Source of the DNA: Tritrichomonas musculus
Taxonomy: Eukaryota; Parabasalia; Tritrichomonadida; Tritrichomonadidae
Length of the DNA: 64,000 nucleotides
Direction of reading: 5' to 3'
Assembly (NCBI GenBank): GCA_039105265.1
Contig: JAPFFF010000008.1
Location: 6,076,001-6,140,000 of the forward strand
Below the pieces are notes generated by a model. The model made no database searches. It had not been told where the DNA came from and saw only the letters and a program-made list of their open reading frames with translations. The first letter of the stretch is position 1; every line of letters begins with the position of its first letter. Made by a program: the position numbers and the translations under genes. Shown piece after piece: positions 11,434 through 22,662 of the stretch.

Positions 11434-14400
11434 ATGAAGAATAAATTACAAAGTCAAAGAGAAAGATTAGAAAGCGTTTTATCCATACCACCTGCGCACT
11501 TTGCGAATAGAATGATAAATCATTTGAGTAATAAAATTACTTACCTATCTAAATTAAATTTTGTTTCAACACCAGTTCATATTGAATTGCTGTATATTGC
11601 AAAGAAAAGACCAGATACTTTTCTCACAAATGATATTTTAAAATTTTTAACAAATATCGTTGATGATCGTAGTAAAGAATTACCAAAAGCTCTAGCTACA
11701 ACTTTGTTTATGATTTTTGGTCAAGTTTATAGAAATCATCTAAAGCCACCATTAATTATGGCCAAATTACTTTTTCGAGATGTTATAGGACCTCAAGAGT
11801 TTTGTCATTTTGAGCGAGCAGCTGAATTTATACAGCGAGTTCAATTAACATATTTTTTTCAACCCTCTCTTTTAAGCCCAGAAACTCGACTAGCTTTATA
11901 TCGCCAATCAAAACCAGCAGCCGAAGAAGTTCCAGAAAGTTATTTCCAATGGGATTCCGAGTTATCTGTTAATTTAGCGCACTTGCAAAAAAATGTTGAT
12001 TCCGAAATTAAAGTAATTAGAAAACATCCAACGGATAGCCGCCTATTCCCTCGCTATGCTAATGTTCTTATTTTTTTCATGACAATGCCCGAAGGACAAG
12101 AAACTTTCATAAATGAATTTGATTATATATGTGCTACTTTCCCTTCATATATTCCACAAATGTTCCTTGCTGTACAATTCTTTTTGCTTAACGCCAATGC
12201 CAGAGATAATCTTGCTGCAGATTTTGCGAAACAATTTGCACAGCTCAATTCCAAAATATGCCACGATGAATACCAAAATACATTATCAATGATTATAGCA
12301 GCTAATCAATTATATTTTCCAGTTATTAGTGGGGCCAACCTCACATTAGATATAAAAAAGGATAATCAAAATATACAATCTATTTCACTTTCAAATTCTG
12401 AAACAATTAATCCAAATTTATTATCATCTCAAATGTCAGGATCAATTACATCTTTTCCAATAAAAAGTGATCCAACTACACAAATCTACAGCAGTAATAG
12501 AAATGATCAAGATATTGTTCAATATCTTTTTCAAGCAATTTATATGGCTCCCGATGATAAATATTTCGAGAATATCCGAAAATTAAATGATCAATACAGT
12601 CAAACCAAACCTCCATTAACTTATACTTGTGAAGTCTTATCAAAATTTTTAGACAAAATACCTACAGAAGATATAAAAATTGATAGCGTTAATAGGATTA
12701 TTTCTGCATTCGATATATTTCTTAAAAATACTAACTTTACTAACAGTCAACAGCAAAAAAAGCATCAACAGCCACAATCTCAAGTAAATGGTGTAGACTA
12801 TATTGAAATTAGCGAATTGATTTCGCTTTTTGTAACAAAATTATCACAAACGCAATTTTTAATGAACGTATCGCAAAATTTACCTAACATTATCGTCCCA
12901 ATTCCCCTCAAAAATGATGGCCTTCCATTCAAGCAAGAATCACTCATTCCGTTTATTCAGAATTCTGACCTTCATTTTGTAGCATATCATATGATTTATT
13001 CTGCGGCCAAATATCTAGTCAAATGCAATTCGAGATTTCCTGCTGTTTTAGGCCAATCAAATCCTATAATAGATAAAAGCATTGTTGCTTTTTGCAAATC
13101 TCAATATTGGAATGTTGGTGCGAAATCCTTTGCTCTTGGCTGCCTTTTGATCTTAATTTCGCCAGATGATATTGGTGCAAAACTCTATCTAAAAGAGGAA
13201 AAGCTTCAAAAAATGTTTCGCAGCTTCCTTCGTAAATTCCTAGGTCGTCCAAATGAACTCGATAGCCTACCTGAAGATATCAAATTTCAAGATCAGATTG
13301 CTAATAATGAAGAGATGAAAAATTTTATTAGCAGTATTTCGCATTTGAAATATCTACCATCTACTCCAGTTCTCTGTTGTCGTTCACCAGTAAATTATTT
13401 AGATGATCTTCTAACTAAAGAAGAAAAATTGACATCAATTCCTAAGTATATTACACCAAGAATTACAAAGGAAATGATTGAAACAGTCAGCTATGTTGGT
13501 CTGACTAAATATATTTTCGCATCAATATATTCTTTTGCGAAATCAAGAGCAAACATTACTGTTTCTGAGATTTACCGTCAAGAAAAAGTTTATCAATGGG
13601 TTGTGCTCCTGCTACAGAAATCAACATCCCAAGAACGAACAAAAATGCTAATGTTCTATGCCAATTACCTAGAAAAGAAGGAGAGGCCTTTACGCATTTC
13701 TGCATACGTTATGATTTTGCTATTAAATGCGGATATCATCAACGAACAAAATAATAGTTATGATTCATCTGAAATAACATCTAGAGAAAATTCATCAATT
13801 TCTATTCAATCTGCATCGAAAACTCTCACCACAACTACTATTCGTGTACCAATTAGATCATTTTCGAATATGAATGGATATTCGGGATCTTATATTGCTC
13901 TTAATTTTGACCTCCCTGACAACGAACAAATGGTGAAAATCATTTCGAAGAGTCTTTACATTGATAATGAAGTTGAAATAGCCAAGACATTCGTTTTTTG
14001 CCTATCACACTCACAATATGTTGGAAATGCTCTTGCCGAATTTGTAGAGAAGAGACCTCTCCTTGCCAATTGCCTACAAGAGCCTTCTCTTAGCAAATTG
14101 CTGAAATCTAAAGTTTCATATGACTTGCCATATGCGCCAAATTTCAATTATCCAAATTTCAATGAATGTCTATCGTTGTCAGCTCCCAAAAGCCAACGTT
14201 TTGAATATCACAGCGTTCCTTCAAAAAGGCCAAAATTAACAGATTTGTCTCAACTTCCTACTGAAGATACATTGGCTGTTTATGACTCAAAATATATTCA
14301 GGACGATCAAAATGAATTCAATAATAATTCAGAATTTTTAAATAAATTTGAATGTCCTAGTGACAAAACAGATGTGAAATTGAACCCATTTGAATCATCT

Positions 14401-15318
14401 CAACTTGAACTTGAAGTTTACAGATTCGAAATGATCCTTTATGGTAGTAATTCGACTCCACCAGATCCTAATTCTGAAGATTATGTCAAAACATTCTTCT
14501 TTGAAGACTTTGTACAATGGTTTGCACTCGCCTCTTTGAAACGATATGTTCTTGGTAATAATGAAGCTTTTCTTCTTTACGCACGTCCAACATTAAATGT
14601 TTTATATACTGAAATTGGGCATGCAAACTTTTTAACCAAAATTATGATGAATCGTCTTATATCTTTACTTTCAATTACTTATATTAAACTCATTCATCAT
14701 AAAAATAATCTCTCTCAAAAAGAAAGGAACTTCATCCATAATGAATTATTGCCAAAAATTGAGATGATTTCAAATTTCGACCAAATAAAGCAATATGGCA
14801 TTGACCTCCCAACAATGGTACCTGCTTTGTTGAGCACAATATTAAATAACTTCGATAATCAATTCACTTCTTCAACAAAGCAGAAATTGGCTCATGGTAA
14901 TTTAAATGTAATATCCGCAACTATCCCAAATTCGTATTTTTCTAAGAAAAGTTTGAATGTTAACAATAGTAATAATAATATATCTGCTTTTGTATTGCCT
15001 TGTGGAGTGCCTTTCGAAATGATGATCGATAGTAACGATATGATTAATAGAATGCAGCAATCTTTGATAATAACTACTGACGATTACGCTTCTAAATGGC
15101 TTCTAAATGCGGCTGTTCAATGTCCGCAATCTATACTTCAGAATAAAAATTTCATGAAAAATATGCTAATTCCTCTCATCCTATCTGCTAAAAAGGATGC
15201 TGTAATTCAATTTTTCAGACTAATGAGAGAGCAGATACCTGATGATACTAAAAAATTGATGGATAACGTCGCTGCAATCGTCAATTCTGTTTTCGGACAC
15301 AAAAAACAAGGCCAATAA
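11434..15318 (+). CDS. Large helical solenoid protein, unrecognised
   Basis: An uninterrupted frame of 1294 residues. It lacks a signal peptide, membrane segments and catalytic motifs. The composition is that of a long alpha-helical scaffold (repeated Leu/Ile/Phe-rich helices), with an Asn/Ser-rich loop near residues 290-350 and a Gln-rich stretch near residue 440. It ends in a conserved-looking helical domain (PLILSAKKDAVIQFFRLMREQIP). Large nuclear scaffolds such as CNOT1, Integrator or Mediator tail subunits look like this, but I cannot name the family. It lies 176 bases downstream of the Arp gene on the same strand. Confidence 0.75.
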   Translation: MKNKLQSQRERLESVLSIPPAHFANRMINHLSNKITYLSKLNFVSTPVHIELLYIAKKRPDTFLTNDILKFLTNIVDDRSKELPKALATTLFMIFGQVYRNHLKPPLIMAKLLFRDVIGPQEFCHFERAAEFIQRVQLTYFFQPSLLSPETRLALYRQSKPAAEEVPESYFQWDSELSVNLAHLQKNVDSEIKVIRKHPTDSRLFPRYANVLIFFMTMPEGQETFINEFDYICATFPSYIPQMFLAVQFFLLNANARDNLAADFAKQFAQLNSKICHDEYQNTLSMIIAANQLYFPVISGANLTLDIKKDNQNIQSISLSNSETINPNLLSSQMSGSITSFPIKSDPTTQIYSSNRNDQDIVQYLFQAIYMAPDDKYFENIRKLNDQYSQTKPPLTYTCEVLSKFLDKIPTEDIKIDSVNRIISAFDIFLKNTNFTNSQQQKKHQQPQSQVNGVDYIEISELISLFVTKLSQTQFLMNVSQNLPNIIVPIPLKNDGLPFKQESLIPFIQNSDLHFVAYHMIYSAAKYLVKCNSRFPAVLGQSNPIIDKSIVAFCKSQYWNVGAKSFALGCLLILISPDDIGAKLYLKEEKLQKMFRSFLRKFLGRPNELDSLPEDIKFQDQIANNEEMKNFISSISHLKYLPSTPVLCCRSPVNYLDDLLTKEEKLTSIPKYITPRITKEMIETVSYVGLTKYIFASIYSFAKSRANITVSEIYRQEKVYQWVVLLLQKSTSQERTKMLMFYANYLEKKERPLRISAYVMILLLNADIINEQNNSYDSSEITSRENSSISIQSASKTLTTTTIRVPIRSFSNMNGYSGSYIALNFDLPDNEQMVKIISKSLYIDNEVEIAKTFVFCLSHSQYVGNALAEFVEKRPLLANCLQEPSLSKLLKSKVSYDLPYAPNFNYPNFNECLSLSAPKSQRFEYHSVPSKRPKLTDLSQLPTEDTLAVYDSKYIQDDQNEFNNNSEFLNKFECPSDKTDVKLNPFESSQLELEVYRFEMILYGSNSTPPDPNSEDYVKTFFFEDFVQWFALASLKRYVLGNNEAFLLYARPTLNVLYTEIGHANFLTKIMMNRLISLLSITYIKLIHHKNNLSQKERNFIHNELLPKIEMISNFDQIKQYGIDLPTMVPALLSTILNNFDNQFTSSTKQKLAHGNLNVISATIPNSYFSKKSLNVNNSNNNISAFVLPCGVPFEMMIDSNDMINRMQQSLIITTDDYASKWLLNAAVQCPQSILQNKNFMKNMLIPLILSAKKDAVIQFFRLMREQIPDDTKKLMDNVAAIVNSVFGHKKQGQ

Positions 15319-15484
15319 ATGGAAAAGCTAAAAATAATAGCGAAAGTGTTAACAGAGATACATACATTTAGCTCAAGGGAAAAAAAATATTTTATTTTTT
15401 TGTTAATAATAAAAAGTATTTGTTATTAAAATATATTTTACCATAAATAATATTATTTATTAATCAAAATTGATTATTTTTTTT

Positions 15485-16941
15485 TTAATCTTCATCATAA
15501 TCATTTTCATCTTGCACATCGTTGTCTGAATCATTTTTTGTTTTGCTCTGATGTGAAGGTCCTTGTAATAAATTTAAAACTTTTAGATTAATCTGTTCAA
15601 TCAATTCTATTTGCTTCTCATTTTCTTTCATCAACTTTTTAAGAGTCATATTTTGATCATGAATGCTTTTACGAATATCATTTAAATCGCCCTGAATTGA
15701 ATTTTCAATATCAGGCATTGAATCATTTTTGTTAACATTTGAAAATTTAGAATTACTTTTTTGTTTCAGCTCATTGATATCTTTTTGTTGTTTCAAATTA
15801 AAGATATCTGGCTTATCATTAGTTCGTTTCTTGGTAGTTTTTTGAGATTTATTATCTTCATTTGTAACAATGCTTTTATCTTTCATATTTATTAGATTCG
15901 TCAATTTGAGATTCACTTGTTGGTTGGGACTATTTGGAGGAGGATCTTGGCCTATAAAAACAACAGACAGATTCTTGCCTGCAATACAGAAAGCAGCTCC
16001 ATTTGTAATAACTGTTGGCAAAGATGATGTAACAATAGTATCACTCCTATCCTTAAAAAGTAGTTCTCCATATTCATTGCTTCCACATGCGAAAACTGCG
16101 CCTTGATTATCAAGGAATAAAGAATGCCTATATCCTGCAAATGCTGCAACTATCTTGTTTTTTGTAAAAGGTTTTAATAACACGAAATTATCGCCTTGAT
16201 CTTTGTTAGAGCCAATTCCAAGTTGGCCGTATAAATTTTGGCCACGTGCATAAATACGTCCATCTTTTGCGATTGCGATGCAATGATTTGATGTTCCTGA
16301 TAAATAAGTGAATGAAATTGACGAAACCTCAGGGATTAATTTGAATTGCTGAATATCGTTATTACTTATTGTAAATTCATAAAGAGCATAATCTGTACAA
16401 AGCGCAATAAATGAATTTTCAAGACATGCTATTTGAACTGGCTTTACTATTTTAATACTACATCTAATTGGCTTTAAAACTTCAGCTAAAGGTGGTACTT
16501 GGGTTATCATTTCTTTGGAAAATAAAATGACAGAATCTGAGCATATAACTGCTGCTGTTTGATCGCCACTAAAAATGGAAAGCGAAGGGGCTTTTATATA
16601 AAAAGTATCACCATTATTCTTACCTTCCCATTGTAAGGTTAAAAACTTCTGAGATCTGTATAATGTAAAGCATGATCCACAAACTGCAGCTAATATATTA
16701 GAATTCAAATTAATCTTTTTCCACTCATCATATTTATCATCTTCAGATTTCTTAATGATATTTTTTGAATTAGATCCAATTACCAAAACTGACCCATTTT
16801 TATCTACTATTACCGAATTTGGAGAGTAAATAGAGTAAGATAAAAGAGAAGATGAAGAAAAATTTAAAAATAATGGTGGACTTAATAATTTTTGGTATTC
16901 AAGAGAATTTTTTGGTCTCTATAATAATTGATTGAATTCAT
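15485..16941 (-). CDS. RCC1-like beta-propeller protein with C-terminal coiled coil; one apparent frame break
   Basis: RCC1-type repeats are clear: IAIAKDGRIYARGQNLYGQLGIG and HSLFLDNQGAVFACGSNEYGELLF. RCC1 repeats form a propeller used in Ran exchange or protein binding, but isolated RCC1-like proteins in trichomonads are mostly of unknown role. The C-terminal third is charged and predicted coiled coil (MTLKKLMKENEKQIELIEQ), ending in an acidic DNDVQDENDYDED tail. The main frame has no good ATG: it stays open past 16786 to a TAG and encodes more propeller (SPNSVIVDKNGSVLVIGSN). An ATG at 16941 with an upstream TTTCAGG initiator is in another frame. The two join if the A-run at 16908-16913 has lost one base, so either a sequencing slip or a real mutation is present. 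Confidence 0.78.
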
Positions 16942-18037
16942 TTGTTCCTGAAATGCATTGGGATTTTGGAATCATTTACATAACTTTTTGTGTTTAAATT
17001 AATTAAACTCAAATATCTCATTTATTTTCATAATAATTACATATTTTATTCCATATACGCACATATAATATACATAATTGAATAAAAATTTTGAATAAAT
17101 AACATTAATATGCAAAATAAAAAATATAACATTTTGTTCTTTTGCAAAATCATTATACATTCAGCAATAAAGAAAAGAGAGATGGTTATTATTTTGAAGT
17201 TATGGTCAATTTTATTAAATAAAGCTCATTATAAAAAGATTTTACCAAATAATATTTTTTTATTAATAATAATTTTAGCATTTAACTTCATTATTAAAGA
17301 TTATATGAAGATATCGTACTAAATAAGTGCTATGATGAGTTTATAAGGCTAACTAAAATATTCCTATTTTTTATTTTTTTTTAAAAAAAAGGAAAAAAGG
17401 AAAAAAGTGTTTGAAATGAATTATATTTTCATGTTGACATATTAAAAATGGCATATCTATTTCTTTTATTGATCAAATTTTCAAAATTTTTTTTTGGTTC
17501 ACCAAAATTCTTTTTTAATTAATCAAAGGGAAGAAGTATAAGCATTTAAATAAGTATTTCAAATCATATTTTCAACAATGAAAGAGATCTAAGGCATTCA
17601 AATAACAATTTGCTTTTTTAGAAATAACAAACTTGATATATAACTCTACTTTTGTTTATTGTCATATTTTTAGATTTGCGTAATATGAAATCATAGCAAT
17701 CTAAAATTTCATGTAAATAATCCAAAAAAAAAAAAAAAAAACGTTTATTATATAACCCATTCAAATGATTCTAATACATGGGTAAGAAAAAAAAAACAAT
17801 TTAACTTTTTGTGAGAAGCATCACTCAATCAATTAAAACTACTGCTATGAATTTTTAAATACTATCTGAAAAAGATTAATAGGCTTTTTCAATTTTATTA
17901 ATTCAAATTATAGAATTGGCAAAAAAACTATCAAAAAAATCGATCACTTTAAAAAATTGAATTCTTGTGATTTTTTAACTCTCAAAAGTATCACCCACTC
18001 TTAGTATTCAATTTTTTTTTTTATTTTTATTATTCGT
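16942..18037. other. Intergenic AT-rich spacer
   Basis: About 1.1 kb with no supportable gene; a 70-codon open frame at 17110 is AT-driven. Long A-runs occur near 17725-17742. The stretch holds the upstream regions of the divergent RCC1-like and discoidin-fold genes. Confidence 0.55.
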
Positions 18038-18631
18038 ATGATGATCCCTTCCAAAAATGATCATTTTGATGTTCAATATGAAGGTGAACAAAAACAATTT
18101 GAAGGAATATTTGCACACTTGCACAGTTTGGCAGGCCGTAACCCAGTTCTTAATGGCTCACTAGATATAATTACCCCAACAAAGACGCATGATGAATATC
18201 TGCCACAAAATCTTGTTGAATATGGAAAATCTCTTGAAAAAAGTTATTGGAACTTTGCATGTTATAACCCACAGCCAACAGAAAATTGGATAATTTTTAA
18301 TTTTAAAAAAAATCATAAAGTTTTTATCAATGCATATACAATTAGATGTGGTGGTAGTTCTCACCCTAAAAGTTGGAGGATTGAAGGTTCAAATGATCAA
18401 GATAATTGGATTTTGCTTCATGAAGTTCAAGATTGTGCACTATTGAACCGTCCACGAGCTACGCATACATTCATTATTGATGATAAAAACAATAACCAAG
18501 AACATAAAAATGGCTTCTCATTTATTAGATTTGTTCAAACTGAAAACATGTCTCCAAAAAGAGAAAGGAAATATCGAATTAATTTGAAAGCTTTTGAGTT
18601 TTTCGGACAATATCAATCATTTTCCGAATGA
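18038..18631 (+). CDS. F5/8 type C (discoidin)-like domain protein
   Basis: A 197-residue protein, nearly all of which is a discoidin/F5-8C-like jelly-roll: NWIIFNFKKNHKVFINAYTI, then the hallmark GSSHPKSWRIEGSNDQDNWILLHEVQD, and closing FSFIRFVQTENMS...RINLKAFEFFG. Such domains bind sugars, lipids or proteins. In trichomonads and other protists this form usually follows an N-terminal BTB/BACK region, which is absent here, so the protein is either a stand-alone domain or a shortened family member. There is no signal peptide, so it is probably cytosolic. A second ATG lies immediately after the first, so the start is uncertain by one codon. Confidence 0.85.
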   Translation: MMIPSKNDHFDVQYEGEQKQFEGIFAHLHSLAGRNPVLNGSLDIITPTKTHDEYLPQNLVEYGKSLEKSYWNFACYNPQPTENWIIFNFKKNHKVFINAYTIRCGGSSHPKSWRIEGSNDQDNWILLHEVQDCALLNRPRATHTFIIDDKNNNQEHKNGFSFIRFVQTENMSPKRERKYRINLKAFEFFGQYQSFSE

Positions 18632-19482
18632 GTTAGAAGTTTGTTGTATTGATTTAATTGTTTTCCAATTATATTTAGTAAAAATTAGTTACAAAAATAA
18701 CGATTCTTCAACTACTTATTATTAGGAATAATTGTTGAATATCATAAAAAATGCGCCAAATAAATTTAAATAGTTTAATTTAAATAAAAAAATCAGTATA
18801 GACATAATAATTTGAGCAATGCATTGAGAAGAAAAAAATAATGAATGCTTTAAATCATTTAAATAAATCACTTTATTAATGATTGATTTCATAATTTCAT
18901 ATATTCAAAAAAAAAAACAATTCAAATTTAGCAAAGACAAATAATTTTACAAATAATTCAATAACGTAATGTATTGTATTGAAAAAAATTAAAATGAATA
19001 ATAAAATTAAGAAGATTTATAGAGATATCTTTAAAAAAATATACCAAAAAAATTAAAAGATGACATTGAATCTTTTGATAATATATTTTTCTATAATTTT
19101 TTTTCCATACATTGGATTAACTCTATTAAACATTGTCATATCTCGAAATTTTTTTTAATTATTTAAATTATGTTTGATATTTTAGATATTTTTCTATAAT
19201 ATAAATATATGTTATAATTCTATAAACGTGAAATTAAAAAGGGAATTTCGAGATCGAATAAATTAATGGTCAAAGATCCGATAGAAAAATTCTTCAAACG
19301 AAAATAAACTAATGAAAAAGTGTGTTTGTTCTAATTGAAAAAAATTGTTAATATATTCTCTTCAAATTTTGAATTATTATTCATTTATTGATCGAAAATT
19401 CTTAATGAATATTTGAATAAGATGTGCTTTATTCTTTCTCAATTTTATTATATTCAATTCTTTTTTATTTCATTCATATTTT
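18632..19482. other. Intergenic AT-rich spacer
   Basis: About 850 bases without a gene. Only A/T-rich unique sequence is seen. The end near 19460 carries TTTCATTCATATTTT just before the carrier gene ATG, a likely initiator. Confidence 0.55.
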
Positions 19483-20865
19483 ATGGAGGTTGTTGATTAC
19501 GACTATCTTGACACTTTCCAAGTTGCTTTAAGTATAGTTGTTATTGTTGCAATTGGTATTTTATGTGGATGGAGAAGATTATTTACAAGTGCGCAAGCCT
19601 CTGAAATTCGAAGAGCATTAAATCTAATCTGTATCCCAGGTTTAATTTTTCGACAAACTGCAAGAAGCTCGCCAACACTCCATACATGGCAGCCTTTTTT
19701 CAATGGACTCCTTGTTCAATTAACGATCCATATCATATATGCTATTATTTGTTTTTCTTTTCCTTTTAAAAATAAAAGCAAAAGATTTATGGAAATCTCT
19801 TGTGCAACAACATCTGCTGATTTTATTTACTATTCGCTTTCAATGACACGCTTCATGTATGGTGAAAACGATTACGAGTATATTCCTTCCTTTTTATCAC
19901 TTGTTCACTTTTTCTTTTTAATTCCTTTTTATACAATTTTGAGTTATGTATTTACAAAAGTTGATAAAGCTTCAACAGATGATGAAGACGCTGTTGAGCC
20001 TGCTTATTATCAAACTCAACCAGATGAACTGTCCAAATCAAATGATAATGAGGAAGATGAGGTTGAATTAGAAGAAGGAATTGAAGCAGGACCTGCAGCA
20101 CCAGTCAATCCAATTAATAATGATATTGTTGCAACTTCATCACAAGCCCTGGAAACTGTTTCACTTGATGACAACCAAACTAAAAGTCAGCTTGAAATTG
20201 ATGATGAGTCTCATGAAAATATCTATTTTGACAGCAAAAAGTCAGATTCAAATAATAACTCACTTGAGTCAATTGACGACAATAAATCGGAGAGCAATGA
20301 TGTTGATAATGAAAATGTCAATTTTCAGGACGAAGAGCAAAAAGAAAAAAGTGATAATGATAACCACGCAAACCCAGATACAATATCCCTCAAATGGGCA
20401 GCTTTTTCAACTTTGGTTAACCCTGTAACAGTTTGTGCAGTTCTAGGTGTTATTTGGAGCGCAACTAGATTGGGAATGGTCACTTTTCTAGAGGAAACCT
20501 CAAATACTCTTCAAAAATCTGTTTTAGGTGCGGGATTATTCATTATTGGTCTCTTTATGTTTTATCATCCATTCATCAAGTTCAATATTCCTCGTGTCAT
20601 TTTATTCATTTCCATCCATTATATAATTATACCATTTATTTCAATCTTTTGGTCATACATTTTGAAACTTGATAGTACCCAAGCAATTGTTATTGCGCTT
20701 TCACATGTCGCACCTCTCGGTATTTTTGGTAGTGTCCTTGCCAAAAACACTGGATACAAAATGAAATGTGTCTCTTATACTTTCTTCTGGTCAAATGTTA
20801 TGTTTCTCCCAATCTTCATGTGCTGGGTATTTTTATTGAAAGAAGTAACGATTTTTTCAAATTGA
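19483..20865 (+). CDS. Auxin-efflux-carrier-type membrane transporter (Mem_trans/AEC family)
   Basis: A 460-residue polytopic protein. Hydrophobic segments occupy the first about 165 residues (for example VALSIVVIVAIGILCGW, FNGLLVQLTIHIIYAIICF and FFFLIPFYTILSYVF) and the last about 140. They are split by a very acidic cytosolic loop of about 130 residues rich in Asp, Glu, Asn and Ser. The N-terminal segment with RRALNLICIPGLIFRQTA matches the AEC/PIN pattern 'N..V..ilPpllF', and the C-terminal half has APLGIFGSVLAKNTGY. The family exports organic anions in many eukaryotes, and the substrate here is unknown. The ATG directly follows an initiator-like TTTCATTCA. Confidence 0.82.
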   Translation: MEVVDYDYLDTFQVALSIVVIVAIGILCGWRRLFTSAQASEIRRALNLICIPGLIFRQTARSSPTLHTWQPFFNGLLVQLTIHIIYAIICFSFPFKNKSKRFMEISCATTSADFIYYSLSMTRFMYGENDYEYIPSFLSLVHFFFLIPFYTILSYVFTKVDKASTDDEDAVEPAYYQTQPDELSKSNDNEEDEVELEEGIEAGPAAPVNPINNDIVATSSQALETVSLDDNQTKSQLEIDDESHENIYFDSKKSDSNNNSLESIDDNKSESNDVDNENVNFQDEEQKEKSDNDNHANPDTISLKWAAFSTLVNPVTVCAVLGVIWSATRLGMVTFLEETSNTLQKSVLGAGLFIIGLFMFYHPFIKFNIPRVILFISIHYIIIPFISIFWSYILKLDSTQAIVIALSHVAPLGIFGSVLAKNTGYKMKCVSYTFFWSNVMFLPIFMCWVFLLKEVTIFSN

Positions 20866-21110
20866 ATATATTTTATATTATTTATATTATTTGTTTTCAA
20901 TAAAACTAAAGATATTCTACCAGAATTGCTTTTTTTATAGGCATATTAAAGCTAATGTCCAATTTGGTAAATGAATTCATAATAGTTGATTGGCACTATC
21001 TTTTCCAAAATTGATCAATCTTCAACAATTATTTCAGCAAAAATTATTTGATTTATTAAAAAAAAAAAAAGAGAACAAATATTAGTAGTTATTCCAAAAA
21101 ATTGTATAAT

Positions 21111-21725
21111 TTATTCTTTTTGTGAAAGCTTTTTGCTAATGCTTTCTATGATCATTGATATAGCAATATTATTCTGTCCTCCTTCGGGTATTATTAAATC
21201 AGCTTTAGATTTGGTTGGTTCAACAAACTGTTGGTGCATTGGCTTAACAGTTGAAAGATATTGATTTATTACAGAGTCCATATTTCTACCACGTTCTTGA
21301 ACATCACGTCGAAGCCTACGAATAAAACGTATATCGGCATCTGTATCAACATACAATTTGATGTCGCACAAATCGCATAATTCTTTACTGGTAAATATTA
21401 AAATGCCTTCAACAATAATTATTGGTGATGGTTCAGTAAGTTCCCAGCTTGTTCTACTGTAAGTTTCAAAGTCATAGCAAGGATGCTTAATTGCAACGCC
21501 ATTTTTAAGTTTCCTAATATGCTCTACGAGCAATTCTGTTTCTAAAGAATCAGGGTGGTCGAAATTTTGTTTTGCCTTTTCTTCGGTTGACATTCCCTCA
21601 AAAGGTCTATAATAGAAGTCATGAGAAAGTATGACAGCTTTGTTGGAAAATGCTTGGTATAGTTTTTTTGCTACTGTTGTCTTTCCTGAACCTGTTCCAC
21701 CAGCTATTCCAATTACTAAGCTCAT
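21111..21725 (-). CDS. Uridine kinase (uridine-cytidine kinase)
   Basis: A 204-residue protein of normal length for the family. The P-loop GGTGSGKTT lies at residues 9-17. It is followed by the family motifs SHDFYYRP, NFDHPDSLE (substrate pocket), YDFETYSR, and VEGILIF (Walker B-like), and by RDVQERGR in the lid. It phosphorylates uridine and cytidine to UMP and CMP. Trichomonads lack de novo pyrimidine synthesis and live by salvage, so this enzyme is likely important (family knowledge). An AATTTTTTCA initiator-like motif lies about 40 bases upstream on the minus strand (21763-21772). The gene is convergent with the carrier gene. Confidence 0.94.
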   Translation of the reverse strand: MSLVIGIAGGTGSGKTTVAKKLYQAFSNKAVILSHDFYYRPFEGMSTEEKAKQNFDHPDSLETELLVEHIRKLKNGVAIKHPCYDFETYSRTSWELTEPSPIIIVEGILIFTSKELCDLCDIKLYVDTDADIRFIRRLRRDVQERGRNMDSVINQYLSTVKPMHQQFVEPTKSKADLIIPEGGQNNIAISMIIESISKKLSQKE

Positions 21726-21983
21726 TAAAATACCGTTGTTAAGGTTGATTTGTGATATCTATTGAAAAAATTGTGATTATTAAGAAAATTGAATAAGTTA
21801 TTTAATACTTATTGTATATATGCAATACCAAAAATTTCTATTTTGGAATTTAAAATATTATTTTTTATAAAAGCAGTACCAAAAAAGCATGATTGAGTTT
21901 GAATTTGTATTGAAAAAATTGAAGTTGATTCAAAAAAAAAATTTTATATAACAATTCATTATGATACTAGTATCAATTAATCA

Positions 21984-22596
21984 ATGAGAAAAATCTTTTA
22001 TATAACATTAATAATTATTTTATCAGCAGCATTGGAACAAGTGCAGGAAATATATGAGTTTGGCAAGTTTTGCTCAAAGCAGTCTGCATCATTTTTATTT
22101 GTTGACTTTTATTATCTTGAAGCTTCATTAATTTCATGCTATCTTATTGTTTCTTTGATTTTTATTCTATATAGGTACAACGAAAAAAATATTTTCCCAA
22201 TTTTGAGTTCTTTTCGCGAATTAGTTTATTTGGCATTTGCTTGGTCAACAATTTTCAAATATTATTCAGATCCTGTTAATTTTATACAACGTAGAAAGAC
22301 CATATGAAACAAATACATCAATTCAAATATCTCCAGCAAGATTTTTTCTCAATGTAAATGCAATGGTTTAGATAATATTGAATTTTTACAAAATGGTAAA
22401 CAAGCATGTTCAAAAGCCATTTTTAAATCATGTTCTGTTTTTTTTGAATTTTCACTTTTCAAGTTGTTTTATTTTCAGCTTTACCCACATTCTAGGAATT
22501 GTTACTATTTGGTTGGTATACATTTTGGGTGGTGTTGATTATGATCAAGAACCTAAAAACAGACCTGATGCAAACTATGTTTCTTTGGCTTCATAA
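21984..22596 (+). pseudogene. Broken gene for a small multi-pass membrane protein
   Basis: Coherent protein-like pieces lie in different frames. 21984-22304 begins with a signal-like hydrophobic start (MRKIFYITLIIILSAA) and has a further transmembrane helix (LISCYLIVSLIFILYRY). A short piece in a second frame follows near 22288-22345 (VERPYETNTSIQISP). The first frame resumes as a Cys-containing piece (SQCKCNGLDNIEFLQNGKQ), and the end is in a third frame with a membrane helix (HILGIVTIWLVYILGG) and a polar tail ending at 22596. About three frame changes are needed to read it through, so it looks like a decayed host gene. No family is recognised. Confidence 0.6.
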
Positions 22597-22662
22597 GGGC
22601 TATTATCATCAGTTATTTTAATTTTTTTAAATAATAATAACTTGTTTTTTATTTATTTATTT

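Noticed and set aside
17110-17322. 70-codon open frame
   Set aside because: A/T-driven composition with no recognisable pattern, and no initiator motif seen before its ATG.
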